Source of the DNA: Streptomyces rapamycinicus NRRL 5491
GTDB taxonomy: Bacteria; Actinomycetota; Actinomycetes; Streptomycetales; Streptomycetaceae
Reading direction: 5' to 3'
NCBI RefSeq assembly: GCF_024298965.1
Contig: NZ_CP085193.1
Coordinates: 310,001-374,000 of the forward strand
DNA length: 64,000 bases
This document shows positions 1 through 7,461 of this stretch, one piece after another; the stretch's first letter is position 1; the number at the start of each line of letters is the position of its first letter. Under the pieces are notes generated by a model, which saw only the letters and a program-made list of their open reading frames with translations, was not told the DNA's origin and searched no databases. A program made the translations under genes and the position numbers.

Positions 1-823
1 CCGCGCCGTCGTGCCGGCCGCGGGTGAGGAAGCGGTAGACCCTGTCGGCCAGCGGGAGCGCGATGTAGATCCCGATGTAGACGCCCAGGACGGTGGTGAT
101 GAGGTTGGACACCGCGGCCGTGCCGAGGATGGCCTCCTGGTCGGCGGGGTGCGCGGCCACGATGCTCGCCGAGGACGCCGCCATCATGGACCCGGATCCG
201 ACGCCCGCTCCCATGGCCATCGCCAGTGGATCGAAGATGCGCCAGTTCGCCACGACGGATGTCAGGAGCGTGATGAACACGGCGCCGAAGAGCGTGCCGA
301 ACACGTACATCGCCAGCACGCCGCGGTACTGGTCCGAGTCCGGCCCGTACTTCTCCGAGACCATCGCGAAGGAGGGCTCGCGGTCCAGCGAGAAGGTGGC
401 GCCCACCGTGGCCTTGCCCATGCGCAGCAGCACGGCCAGCGGCAGGGCCAGGGCGATCGTCCCCAGGAGGTGCCCGACCTCCTGCAGCAGCAGGGCGGGT
501 CCCGCCTTGACCAGGGTCGGCAGGCTCGGACCGATGTTGAAGGCCAGCCGGGCCACGAGGAGCATCACGGCCACGCCGACGAGAGCCGCGGCCGCCTTCT
601 GGAGGTCCAGGCCCAGGGGCCTGACCTTCTGGACGGAGACCAGCAGGCCCAGGAGCAGGCCCCACACCATCGGGAAGATGATGACGGATCCGACGCCCAG
701 ATCGATGTCGAGTTGCCCGATGAACTGGACGGCCAGCGCGATGACCAGCGCCAGGGCAGCGATCGGCAGCGTTTGCAGGGGTGACTTCGGTCCGGCCTTG
801 GCCGGGGCGGTGTGGGTGGTCAT
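1..823 (-). CDS. DUF3100 family membrane protein, cut by the window edge
   Basis: About 274 residues are visible before the gene runs off the left end. The start is an ATG at 823. Hydrophobic segments lie near residues 18-37, 44-63, 78-95, 108-134, 167-190 and 237-258, so this is a polytopic inner-membrane protein. The segment with FSLDREPSFAMVSEKYG, and the later small-residue stretch GAGVGSGSMMAASSAS, match my memory of DUF3100 proteins, which have no proven function and often sit beside M20 amidohydrolases. The start codon overlaps the stop of the M20 gene by four bases (ATGA), so translation is coupled. I infer a transporter for the substrate or product of that enzyme. It is the last visible gene of the RpiR-linked operon. 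Confidence 0.75.
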   Translation of the reverse strand, partial: MTTHTAPAKAGPKSPLQTLPIAALALVIALAVQFIGQLDIDLGVGSVIIFPMVWGLLLGLLVSVQKVRPLGLDLQKAAAALVGVAVMLLVARLAFNIGPSLPTLVKAGPALLLQEVGHLLGTIALALPLAVLLRMGKATVGATFSLDREPSFAMVSEKYGPDSDQYRGVLAMYVFGTLFGAVFITLLTSVVANWRIFDPLAMAMGAGVGSGSMMAASSASIVAAHPADQEAILGTAAVSNLITTVLGVYIGIYIALPLADRVYRFLTRGRHDGA

Positions 824-2046
824 GTCGCTGCTGCTTCCTGGGTGGGGTTCCGGCGATAGGGCGTCGTGGCGAAACGTTTCCTCTGCTCCGAGTCGGTGGC
901 CGTGTCGGCTACGGTCCAGGCCAGCGCGAGGGCTGCCTCGAACATCACCCGGTACGCCCGGGGGGTGTCGGCCAGGGCGGTAAAGCCGTGCGAGTGGATG
1001 GGGACGTCGGCTCCGGGGATGCTCAGCCAGGGGTGGAGGCTGGGGATCACCTGGCTGACGTTGCCCATGTCGGTCGATCCGCCGCTGAGCCGCCCCGCGG
1101 GCGAGGTGTCCCGCCCCAGGGCGCGCATGGCGGCCGTCCAGTGGGCGGCGAGTGTCTCATCCTGGACCAGCGGCTCATAGAGCGGCTCCGTGGACTCGAT
1201 GGTCAGCTCGGCGCCCGTGGCCAGGGCCGCGCCCTCGAAACAGCGGCGGACCCGTGCCAGCAGCGCTTCGTACTCCTGCAGGGTGAAGGCGCGGCACTCG
1301 AAGTCGACGACGGCGCGCTCGGGTATGACATTCGTGGCGATACCGCCCTCCGCCACGAAGAGCGCCACCCGGTGGTCCCCCGGGATCTGCTGGCGCAGCA
1401 GGCCGACGGCCACCTGGCTGAGCACGGCCGCGTCGGCGGCGTTCACACCGAGGTGAGGGGCCGCCGCCGCATGGGCCGCCTTGCCGGAGAACACGGCCCG
1501 GTACCTGCCCACCGCCTGGGAGCTGGTCCCGGCCGGGGCACAGGTCACTCCGTCCTGGACGAGGTGAACCATCAGGGCCAGCCCCACTCCGTCGAACGCG
1601 CCTGCCTCGAGCAGCAGCGCCTTGCCGCCGCCGTGCTCCTCGGCCGGGGTGCCGATCGCCTTGAGCGTGATGCCGAGTTCGTCCACGTGGGGTGCCAGGG
1701 CCAGCGCGGAGGCGAGCGAGGCACCGGCGATGAGGTTATGTCCGCAGGCGTGGCCCACCTCCGGCAGCGCGTCGTACTCGACGCACAGCGCGACCGTCAG
1801 CTCGCCGCTTCCCGCCGTGGCGGTGAAGGCGGTGGGCAGACCGCCCGTGCCGCGTTCGACGTCGAACCCTCCCTGCTCGAGCAGCTGCGTGAGAGCGGCT
1901 GAGGAGGCCGTCTCCTCGAAGGCCACCTCGGGATGGGCGTGGAGGGAGCGCGAGAGCGCGAGCACCCGTTCCCTCCAGCGCTCGACGCCGGCCGCGAGGT
2001 CCGTCTTCAGCCGGCCGGAACCGGCGGCAAGGTCCGTCAGTGTCAT
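820..2046 (-). CDS. M20 family amidohydrolase (peptidase M20D/AbgB-like)
   Basis: This 408-residue protein is predicted to hydrolyse an amide bond in an N-acyl or aminoacyl compound using a two-metal centre. The M20D metal-binding signature GHACGH lies at residues 98-103 and the catalytic glutamate pair (GTPAEEHGGG) at 132-141. Length is normal for AbgB or IAA-amino-acid-hydrolase-type enzymes. It lies ten bases downstream of the aldehyde dehydrogenase gene and overlaps the DUF3100 gene by four bases, so it belongs to the same transcript. The substrate cannot be read from sequence. Cleavage may release an acyl or amino compound that the two dehydrogenases upstream oxidise. The ATG at 2046 is the natural start, although its Shine-Dalgarno sequence is weak. 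Confidence 0.9.
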   Translation of the reverse strand: MTLTDLAAGSGRLKTDLAAGVERWRERVLALSRSLHAHPEVAFEETASSAALTQLLEQGGFDVERGTGGLPTAFTATAGSGELTVALCVEYDALPEVGHACGHNLIAGASLASALALAPHVDELGITLKAIGTPAEEHGGGKALLLEAGAFDGVGLALMVHLVQDGVTCAPAGTSSQAVGRYRAVFSGKAAHAAAAPHLGVNAADAAVLSQVAVGLLRQQIPGDHRVALFVAEGGIATNVIPERAVVDFECRAFTLQEYEALLARVRRCFEGAALATGAELTIESTEPLYEPLVQDETLAAHWTAAMRALGRDTSPAGRLSGGSTDMGNVSQVIPSLHPWLSIPGADVPIHSHGFTALADTPRAYRVMFEAALALAWTVADTATDSEQRKRFATTPYRRNPTQEAAAT

Positions 2047-2056
2047 CTGTGCCTGC

Positions 2057-3598
2057 CTAGTAGCTCAGCGAGGGGAACGGCGTGCCGGCGGCCCGGGTGG
2101 GCACCCAGACGGCCTTGGTCTGCGTGTACTCGTCCAGCACGCCGGGGCCGGAGGACCGGCCGTGGCCGGAGTCGCCGAAGCCGCCGAAGGGGACCGCCAC
2201 GTGGATGGTCTTGTAGGCGTTGATCCAGAAGGTGCCGGCCCGCACGGAGCGCGCCACATGGTGGGCGCGGGAGACATCGCCGGTCCAGACCGCTCCGGCG
2301 AGGCCGAAGTCCGTGCCGTTGGCCCGTTCGATCGCCTCCGCCTCGGTGTCGAAGACGTCGGCGCCGACCACCGGTCCGAAGACCTCGGTGGTCTCCAGCC
2401 GGTTGGCGGGGGTGACCCCGTCCAGCAGGGTCGGCATGACCCAGTGGCCGCCGGCCAGCGCGGAGCCGGTCAGCTCGGAGGGCAGCCGCGCGTCGGTGAT
2501 CCGGCGGCCGCCGTCCGCTATTCCCGCCTCGATCAGCGAGGTCACGGTGGCGAACTGCGGTGCCGTGATGATCGGGCCGACCTCGGTGGTGGGGTCGAGC
2601 GGGTCGCCGAGGCGCAGCCGCGCCGCCCGCTCCGCCACGCGCTCCACGAACGCGGCGTGGACACCGCGCTCGACCAGCAGGCGCGAACCGGCCACGCAGG
2701 ACTGTCCGGCGCCGGAGAAGACGGCGGCGATGGCGCCGTCCGCCGCCCTGTCCAGGTCGGCGTCGGCGAAGACGATGTTGGCACTCTTGCCGCCGAGCTC
2801 CAGGACGGTGGGGATACCGGCCCCCGCCGTCGCGACCGCCACCCGGCGGCCGGTGGCCACCGAGCCGATGAAGGAGACCTTCCCGACGCGCGGATCGCTG
2901 GTCAGTGCGGCGCCCACGGTGGAGCCGTGCCCGGCGGCGACGTTGAACACGCCCTCCGGGAGGCCGGCCCGGTGCGCCAGCTGGGCCAGCCGGAGCGTGG
3001 ACACCGGGGTGAACTCGCTGGGCTTGACGACGACCGCGTTGCCCGCCGCCAGCGGGGCTGCCGAGTTCCAGCCCGCGGTGAACAGGGGCGCGTTCCACGG
3101 GGTGATGGCCACCACCACACCCCAGGGCACGCGCTCGGTGTAGGTGTGCCAGTCGCCGGGGACGGGGATGGTCTGGCCCGTCAGCTTGTCCGCCCAGCCG
3201 GCGTAGTAGCCGAACATCTCGGCGACCTTGGCCGCCTCGGCCCGGGTGTCCCGCAGGGGCTTTCCCGTGGTGACGGACTCCAGCACGGCCAGTTCCTCGG
3301 CGTGCTCGGCAACCGTGCGGGAGACCTCGCGCAGGATCGCCGCCCGTTCGAAGGGGCCCGTCGCGCCCCACACCGCCGCCCCGCGGACGGCGCTGGTCAG
3401 GATGGTCTCGGCCGCCTCCCGGCCGGGATCGCGGAACGCGGCGTACTCCTCGCCGGTGGCGGCGGCGGTGAGCGGGATGGTCTCACCGCGGCCGGGGACG
3501 ACGCGGCCGTCGAGGAAGGTGCCCAGACCCTGGGGGAAGGCGGTGTCCACGGCCGCGCGGGCGGCGGTGGCGGAGGACGGGGTGGTCGCGGTGGTCAT
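2057..3598 (-). CDS. Aldehyde dehydrogenase, NAD(P)-dependent
   Basis: This 513-residue cytosolic enzyme oxidises an aldehyde to an acid. It has the standard ALDH landmarks: Asn169 in ITPWNA, Lys192 in VVVKPSE, the general base Glu267 in LELGGKSAN and the nucleophile Cys301 in GAGQSC. The set resembles betaine, aminobutyraldehyde or hydroxymuconic semialdehyde dehydrogenases, but the exact substrate is not evident. The ATG at 3598 overlaps the stop of the upstream dehydrogenase gene as ATGA. Together the operon supplies hydrolysis (M20), a beta-hydroxyacid or alcohol oxidation (the HIBADH-like gene) and aldehyde oxidation, as expected of a catabolic unit. Confidence 0.93.
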   Translation of the reverse strand: MTTATTPSSATAARAAVDTAFPQGLGTFLDGRVVPGRGETIPLTAAATGEEYAAFRDPGREAAETILTSAVRGAAVWGATGPFERAAILREVSRTVAEHAEELAVLESVTTGKPLRDTRAEAAKVAEMFGYYAGWADKLTGQTIPVPGDWHTYTERVPWGVVVAITPWNAPLFTAGWNSAAPLAAGNAVVVKPSEFTPVSTLRLAQLAHRAGLPEGVFNVAAGHGSTVGAALTSDPRVGKVSFIGSVATGRRVAVATAGAGIPTVLELGGKSANIVFADADLDRAADGAIAAVFSGAGQSCVAGSRLLVERGVHAAFVERVAERAARLRLGDPLDPTTEVGPIITAPQFATVTSLIEAGIADGGRRITDARLPSELTGSALAGGHWVMPTLLDGVTPANRLETTEVFGPVVGADVFDTEAEAIERANGTDFGLAGAVWTGDVSRAHHVARSVRAGTFWINAYKTIHVAVPFGGFGDSGHGRSSGPGVLDEYTQTKAVWVPTRAAGTPFPSLSY

Positions 3599-4482
3599 GC
3601 TGCGGGGGCTCCTTCGCTGGTGAGACAGGGGGCGACGGTGCGGGCGATCTCGGTGAAGTCGGCGCCGGAGCCGAGTGCGGCCAGGGCGGCTTGCCAGCGC
3701 TGGTTCGCCGCGGCCAGCAGCTCCGGCCGTTCGCCCCGCTGGGCGGCGATCTCGATGGCCAGGGCGGCGTCACGGGCCATGAGGCCCATGGAGAAGCCGG
3801 AGTCGTGGGCACCGGTCAGCACCCACTTCGGGTACATGGCAGCGGAGACCTGGCTGCCGCCGGAGGCACCGCTGATACCGGCTGCGGCCATCGCGGGATC
3901 CACACCGTGGGCCTTCGCGATGGCGAGGGCCTCCCCGACCGAGACCAGGTTGGCCGCGGCCAGGACGTTGTTGAGCAGCTTGACCACATTGCCGGAGCCG
4001 GGGCCGCCGAGATGCTCGTACTGGCCGCCGGTCAGGGCCTCGAGGACGGGCCGGGCCGCGTCGAGGGCCTGCTCCGTGGCACCGACGAAGGCGGTCAGCC
4101 GGCCTTCCGCGGCCCCGTCGCGGCCGCCCGAGACGGGCGCGTCGACGAAGGCCGCGCCCTGGTCCGCGGCGAGGGAGGAGAGCGAGGCGCTCGTGGCCGG
4201 CTCCGATGTCGTGGTGTCGACGATGGCGAGAGTGCCGGGGCGGGACAGCAGCACCGGAACGGTCGTCCCGACCACACCCGCCGAGGGCAGCGAGAGGACG
4301 GCGTAGGGCGTTCCGGCCAGGTGTCCGACGTCGTCCACGGTGCGGATGCCCGCCGCTTCGGCGGCGGAGCGCGCGACGGGCGAGGGATCGAAGCCGGAGA
4401 CCTGCCAGCCCGCCCGATGCAGGGTGACGGCCATGGCGCCGCCCATCGAGCCCAGGCCGACGACGGCGACGTGCTGGTTCAT
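3595..4482 (-). CDS. NAD(P)-dependent beta-hydroxyacid dehydrogenase (3-hydroxyisobutyrate dehydrogenase-like)
   Basis: A 295-residue member of the HIBADH/tartronate-semialdehyde reductase family. The Rossmann motif GLGSMGG is at residues 9-15, and the family's catalytic lysine is Lys168 in GSGNVVKLLNN. The substrate-binding signature is present as DAPVSGG at 114-120. The ATG at 4482 is preceded by GGAG at a good distance. Longer upstream reading would enter the GC-rich repeat between this gene and the regulator. It is the first structural gene after the RpiR gene and overlaps the aldehyde dehydrogenase by four bases. It probably oxidises a hydroxyacid to a semialdehyde that the neighbouring dehydrogenase consumes. 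Confidence 0.9.
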   Translation of the reverse strand: MNQHVAVVGLGSMGGAMAVTLHRAGWQVSGFDPSPVARSAAEAAGIRTVDDVGHLAGTPYAVLSLPSAGVVGTTVPVLLSRPGTLAIVDTTTSEPATSASLSSLAADQGAAFVDAPVSGGRDGAAEGRLTAFVGATEQALDAARPVLEALTGGQYEHLGGPGSGNVVKLLNNVLAAANLVSVGEALAIAKAHGVDPAMAAAGISGASGGSQVSAAMYPKWVLTGAHDSGFSMGLMARDAALAIEIAAQRGERPELLAAANQRWQAALAALGSGADFTEIARTVAPCLTSEGAPAA

Positions 4483-4570
4483 GAGAGCTCCTGTCGAAGG
4501 GGCGTGGGTACGACGAAGAGGGGGCGAGGGCCGCTGGTGGCCCGGGAAGATGTCGCGTGGGGCGGCGGAC

Positions 4571-4633
4571 GCGGGCCGGGTGCGCGCGCGGGCCGGGTGC
4601 GCGGGCCCGGTGCGCGGACGCGGGCCGGGTGCG
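4571..4633. repeat. Four near-identical 14-bp GC repeats
   Basis: GCGGGCCGGGTGCG occurs at 4571-4584, 4588-4601 and 4620-4633, with a one-base variant (GCGGGCCCGGTGCG) at 4601-4614. The array fills the gap between the RpiR regulator and the operon it precedes. It could be replication slippage or a structured leader. No function is evident. Confidence 0.8.
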
Positions 4634-4688
4634 ATGATCTCGGCGCCGGAGTGGTGGGGCGTCGAGGAGTGTCCGGTGTCCGGCACCT

Positions 4689-5567
4689 CTACTCCAGGTA
4701 GATGTCCAGGTCCTTCCACAGCTGCTGGGTGCGGCGGATGGCCGCCCTGCTGCGCTCCGGCTGAGCCGCCTGCATTCCGGCCAGCAGACCGTAGACCACC
4801 GAGGTGGCCGCGGTGACGGACTGGAAGAAGGAGATGCCTTCCGACGGCACGATGAACAGATGCTCGGCCACGGTGGTGGCCAGACGGCCGCGGCGCATGT
4901 CCGTGATCGCCACCACCGCGGCGCCGGCCTCACGGGCGGCCTCGGCGGTCACGATGATCTGCTTCATGGACCGCCACATGTTGACGACCACGAGGACGTC
5001 CCCGGGGCCGAGGCTGTTGACGGCACTGGCCAAGTGCACTCCGCCCCGATTTTCCAGCGATATCGGATAGCCCATCGTGGAGCCGAGGTGGGCCATGACG
5101 CTCGCCGGTCCGGCGAAGGAGCCGGCGCCGACGACGAGGATCGACTTGGCCGCGGCCAGGGTCGCGATGGCGGCCTCCGCCTCCGCGGCGGTGTTGTTGT
5201 CCAGGGTCTGGCGCAGATTGTCGATGTCGTGTGTGAGGGCGTCGTGCAGCGGGCTGCGATGCTCGCCGGACTGGGTGAGCTTGTCCTCGGTGGAGATCAG
5301 CACCAGGTAACGGGCGCGCAGCTCACGCTGCAGGTCCGGCCAGCCCCGGTACCCCAGTGCCTGGGCGGCTCGGACCACTGTGGAGCTGTTGACGTCGGCC
5401 CGCTGAGCGATCTCGGCGAGGTCCGCGTAGGAGGCCAGCTGCGGGTTGCGGACGATCACGTCGACCACGCGTGACTGCGCCTTGGACAGCCGCACCCGGG
5501 GCAGTGCGTCGCCCAGCCACTGAGCGTCGGCATGGTCGAGGATCTCGTTGTTCTGTGCTGTGGGCAC
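4689..5567 (-). CDS. MurR/RpiR family transcriptional regulator (HTH plus SIS domain)
   Basis: The N-terminal HTH_6 region (LSKAQSRVVDVIVRNP through VNSSTVVRAAQALGYRG) is followed by a SIS sugar-phosphate-type domain (AAKSILVVGAGSFAGPAS and the following GGVHLASAV segment). RpiR regulators bind DNA as dimers or tetramers and sense a small ligand in the SIS domain. I prefer the GTG start at 5567, because GGGAG sits seven bases upstream. An in-frame ATG at 5597 would add ten residues but has no spaced ribosome site and falls beside the presumed operator. The gene lies upstream of and parallel to the M20/dehydrogenase operon, so it is the likely regulator of that operon and of itself. Confidence 0.88.
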   Translation of the reverse strand: MPTAQNNEILDHADAQWLGDALPRVRLSKAQSRVVDVIVRNPQLASYADLAEIAQRADVNSSTVVRAAQALGYRGWPDLQRELRARYLVLISTEDKLTQSGEHRSPLHDALTHDIDNLRQTLDNNTAAEAEAAIATLAAAKSILVVGAGSFAGPASVMAHLGSTMGYPISLENRGGVHLASAVNSLGPGDVLVVVNMWRSMKQIIVTAEAAREAGAAVVAITDMRRGRLATTVAEHLFIVPSEGISFFQSVTAATSVVYGLLAGMQAAQPERSRAAIRRTQQLWKDLDIYLE

Positions 5568-5599
5568 GCCTTCGCTCCCAGGTATGAGACGGAGCATCC

Positions 5600-5631
5600 T
5601 GCAAGGAATATTGCAGCACTGTATATTGCAA
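5600..5631 (-). promoter_or_regulatory. Candidate RpiR operator with repeated TGCAA/TTGCA half-sites
   Basis: ATATTGCA is repeated at 5608-5615 and 5623-5630, one and a half helical turns apart. TGCAA at 5600-5604 pairs with TTGCA at 5611-5615, and the latter pairs again with TGCAA at 5627-5631. The stretch is AT-rich in an otherwise GC-rich locus and lies just upstream of the regulator start. Assigning it to this RpiR protein is inference. Confidence 0.5.
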
Positions 5632-5900
5632 CCCTTGTTGCGGGAACCCCTCGGTGTTCCGGGGAGGTAAACACTCCGGCGCGAGGGTGTAGTGGCCCTG
5701 ACCGCGGATCTCAGCAGGCGAATCGACGGCAGCGGACGAGAGCGCGGACGACTCTCGCGCGGACGAGGAAGGTGGCCTGACGGAATCCCCCGGCCGTGTC
5801 GCTGTCGAAGGGGCGGGCGGCGGACGCGGTGTGGGTGGCGGCCCGGCTGACCGAGGCGCTTGGAACCCGTTGCCGCGTTGCGGGCCGTTAGCCTGTCGGT
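5632..5900. other. Intergenic region between the RpiR and endonuclease VII-like genes
   Basis: Divergent promoter region. I see no gene, strong hairpin or transposon scar in it beyond the TGCAA repeats at its left edge. Confidence 0.5.
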
Positions 5901-7244
5901 ATGTCAGAGCGTGTCATACCCGGTCGCACGGACGGCCTGATCACCCTGGGGGCCGCGGACGCTCTGTGGGTCGATGTGACGGCCGACAGTGCTGTGCCGA
6001 CGGCTTCTGGGGCATTCACCCGCTCTCCTGCCCATGCCCGGGCGGGGTACGTCCTGCTCGGCGGCCATGTGGTGGCGACGGTGAGGGCGAGCGGCGGCCA
6101 GTGGAGGGTTCCGGAGCTCGAGGTGCGCCGGGCGGCCGCGGAACTGAACGCGGTGGGGATGGATCGGCACGACCTGATCCGCATCGGTCCATTTCGTAAG
6201 GCGCCGAGTCAGGAGTGCGACGAGGAAACGCCGCTGCGCTGGCGTCGGCGCATCACGGGGGAACTGCAGCAGCTGGGCGGCCCCGAGCGGGTAGCACGAG
6301 GTGAAGTCGGCCGACCGTACCATCTGGCGGGAATCGACTGGCGGCGGATACTCGTGGAGCAGGCCCGCGACGGGACACAGCGGACGTGGTGGCTGCCGCG
6401 CGCCGTGGTCAGGCTGCTCGACGCGGCCGAGCACACCGAAACGCAGTGGGTGCGAGCCGCGCGGACCCGCCAGGCAGGCGCATCCGTCACCGAGCCGCCC
6501 TCCCACCCCCGGCAGGCCCGAGAGGCCGACGATCGGCAGACGACGAGCCCAGGCGGGCCCACCGTCTCGCCGCGCCCGTACAACGGAGAGCTGGAAGGCC
6601 AGCTGTACTCGGTGCTCAGCAGAAAGCCCGGTACCTCCCGCAGGATGGCCGGGTGGGCGTGCGCCGTCTGCCGCACCGCGCCCGCCGCAGTCCTCGACCA
6701 CTGCCACGAACACGGCTACGTCCGCGCCCCCGTCTGCCAGTCCTGCAACACCCAGGAACGCCCCGACCACCTGTACAGCAACGACATCCGCGTGGCGAAC
6801 CGCTACACACGCCTCTTCCACATCGACACCGACCACTGGCTTCGCCACTGGCACCGCTGCCCCGGCTGCCGCGCACGCACCACCTTGCCCCTGCCGCACC
6901 TCGCCGCATGGACCGCCCAGATAGCCTGCCGATCGCTGCGCCCGACCCACCGCACCTCCCGCGGGCGCCAGCCCTGCGGTGTCCTGCGCGTGTCCTGGAC
7001 GGGCAGTCAGAACGCGCCCCGTTCCTGCCTGCTCACTGTCGCAGTCGATTTCTGCCCCTCCGGCGAGCACCGCGTCCTGGCGCGAGTCCCCTACCGCGAA
7101 GCCGCCGAGCGCTTTGGTCTCTGGTTGGCCGAGACGGCCCCTGCCGTGGCCGCCGCGGCCGGTCCTGACCGCTTGGACGGACTCCCCGCCCAGTTCCGGC
7201 CAGTCATCGCGGACACCAGCGGCGAGGGCCTGGCACTGTTCTGA
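5901..7244 (+). CDS. Protein with C-terminal recombination endonuclease VII fold
   Basis: A 447-residue protein. The zinc-finger/HNH-like signature of T4 endonuclease VII lies near residues 252-285: CAVC, then LDHCHEHGYVRAPVCQSCN, with two CxxC pairs for zinc and the DHCH catalytic core. The first 200 residues are unrelated and carry no motif I recognise. A second cysteine/histidine-rich stretch (HRCPGCRAR) follows near residue 318. Endonuclease VII resolves branched DNA. Stand-alone homologues are common in Streptomyces, where their role is not established. It has no clear operon partner. No strong ribosome site precedes the ATG at 5901, so the message may be leaderless. Confidence 0.75.
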   Translation: MSERVIPGRTDGLITLGAADALWVDVTADSAVPTASGAFTRSPAHARAGYVLLGGHVVATVRASGGQWRVPELEVRRAAAELNAVGMDRHDLIRIGPFRKAPSQECDEETPLRWRRRITGELQQLGGPERVARGEVGRPYHLAGIDWRRILVEQARDGTQRTWWLPRAVVRLLDAAEHTETQWVRAARTRQAGASVTEPPSHPRQAREADDRQTTSPGGPTVSPRPYNGELEGQLYSVLSRKPGTSRRMAGWACAVCRTAPAAVLDHCHEHGYVRAPVCQSCNTQERPDHLYSNDIRVANRYTRLFHIDTDHWLRHWHRCPGCRARTTLPLPHLAAWTAQIACRSLRPTHRTSRGRQPCGVLRVSWTGSQNAPRSCLLTVAVDFCPSGEHRVLARVPYREAAERFGLWLAETAPAVAAAAGPDRLDGLPAQFRPVIADTSGEGLALF

Positions 7245-7461
7245 GCGGGCACCGGGAGACCATGACCGCGCAGCGGGCGCTCCCCGGCCGAAGCAGCCCA
7301 TCGACCCGCGCCGCGCCTCGGGTGCGAGCCGCGGATACGAGTCGACGGGCCGGCTGCCCGAACACGCCCGGCATCGCCGCCTCCTGCGTTTGTGAGGATG
7401 CTGTGGGTGACGGGAAATAGGGCTTCCGGCTTCCGGCGCCCCTCCCTACCCTTCGGTGTTC

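Noticed and set aside
11..784. Long plus-strand frame opposite the left-edge membrane protein
   Set aside because: It is Asp/Gly/Arg/Gln-rich with no motif, and the minus strand reads a clear hydrophobic DUF3100 protein in coupled position.
1622..4306. 894-codon plus-strand frame across the M20 and dehydrogenase genes
   Set aside because: A GC-driven antisense shadow with no domain. The opposite strand carries three families with intact active sites.
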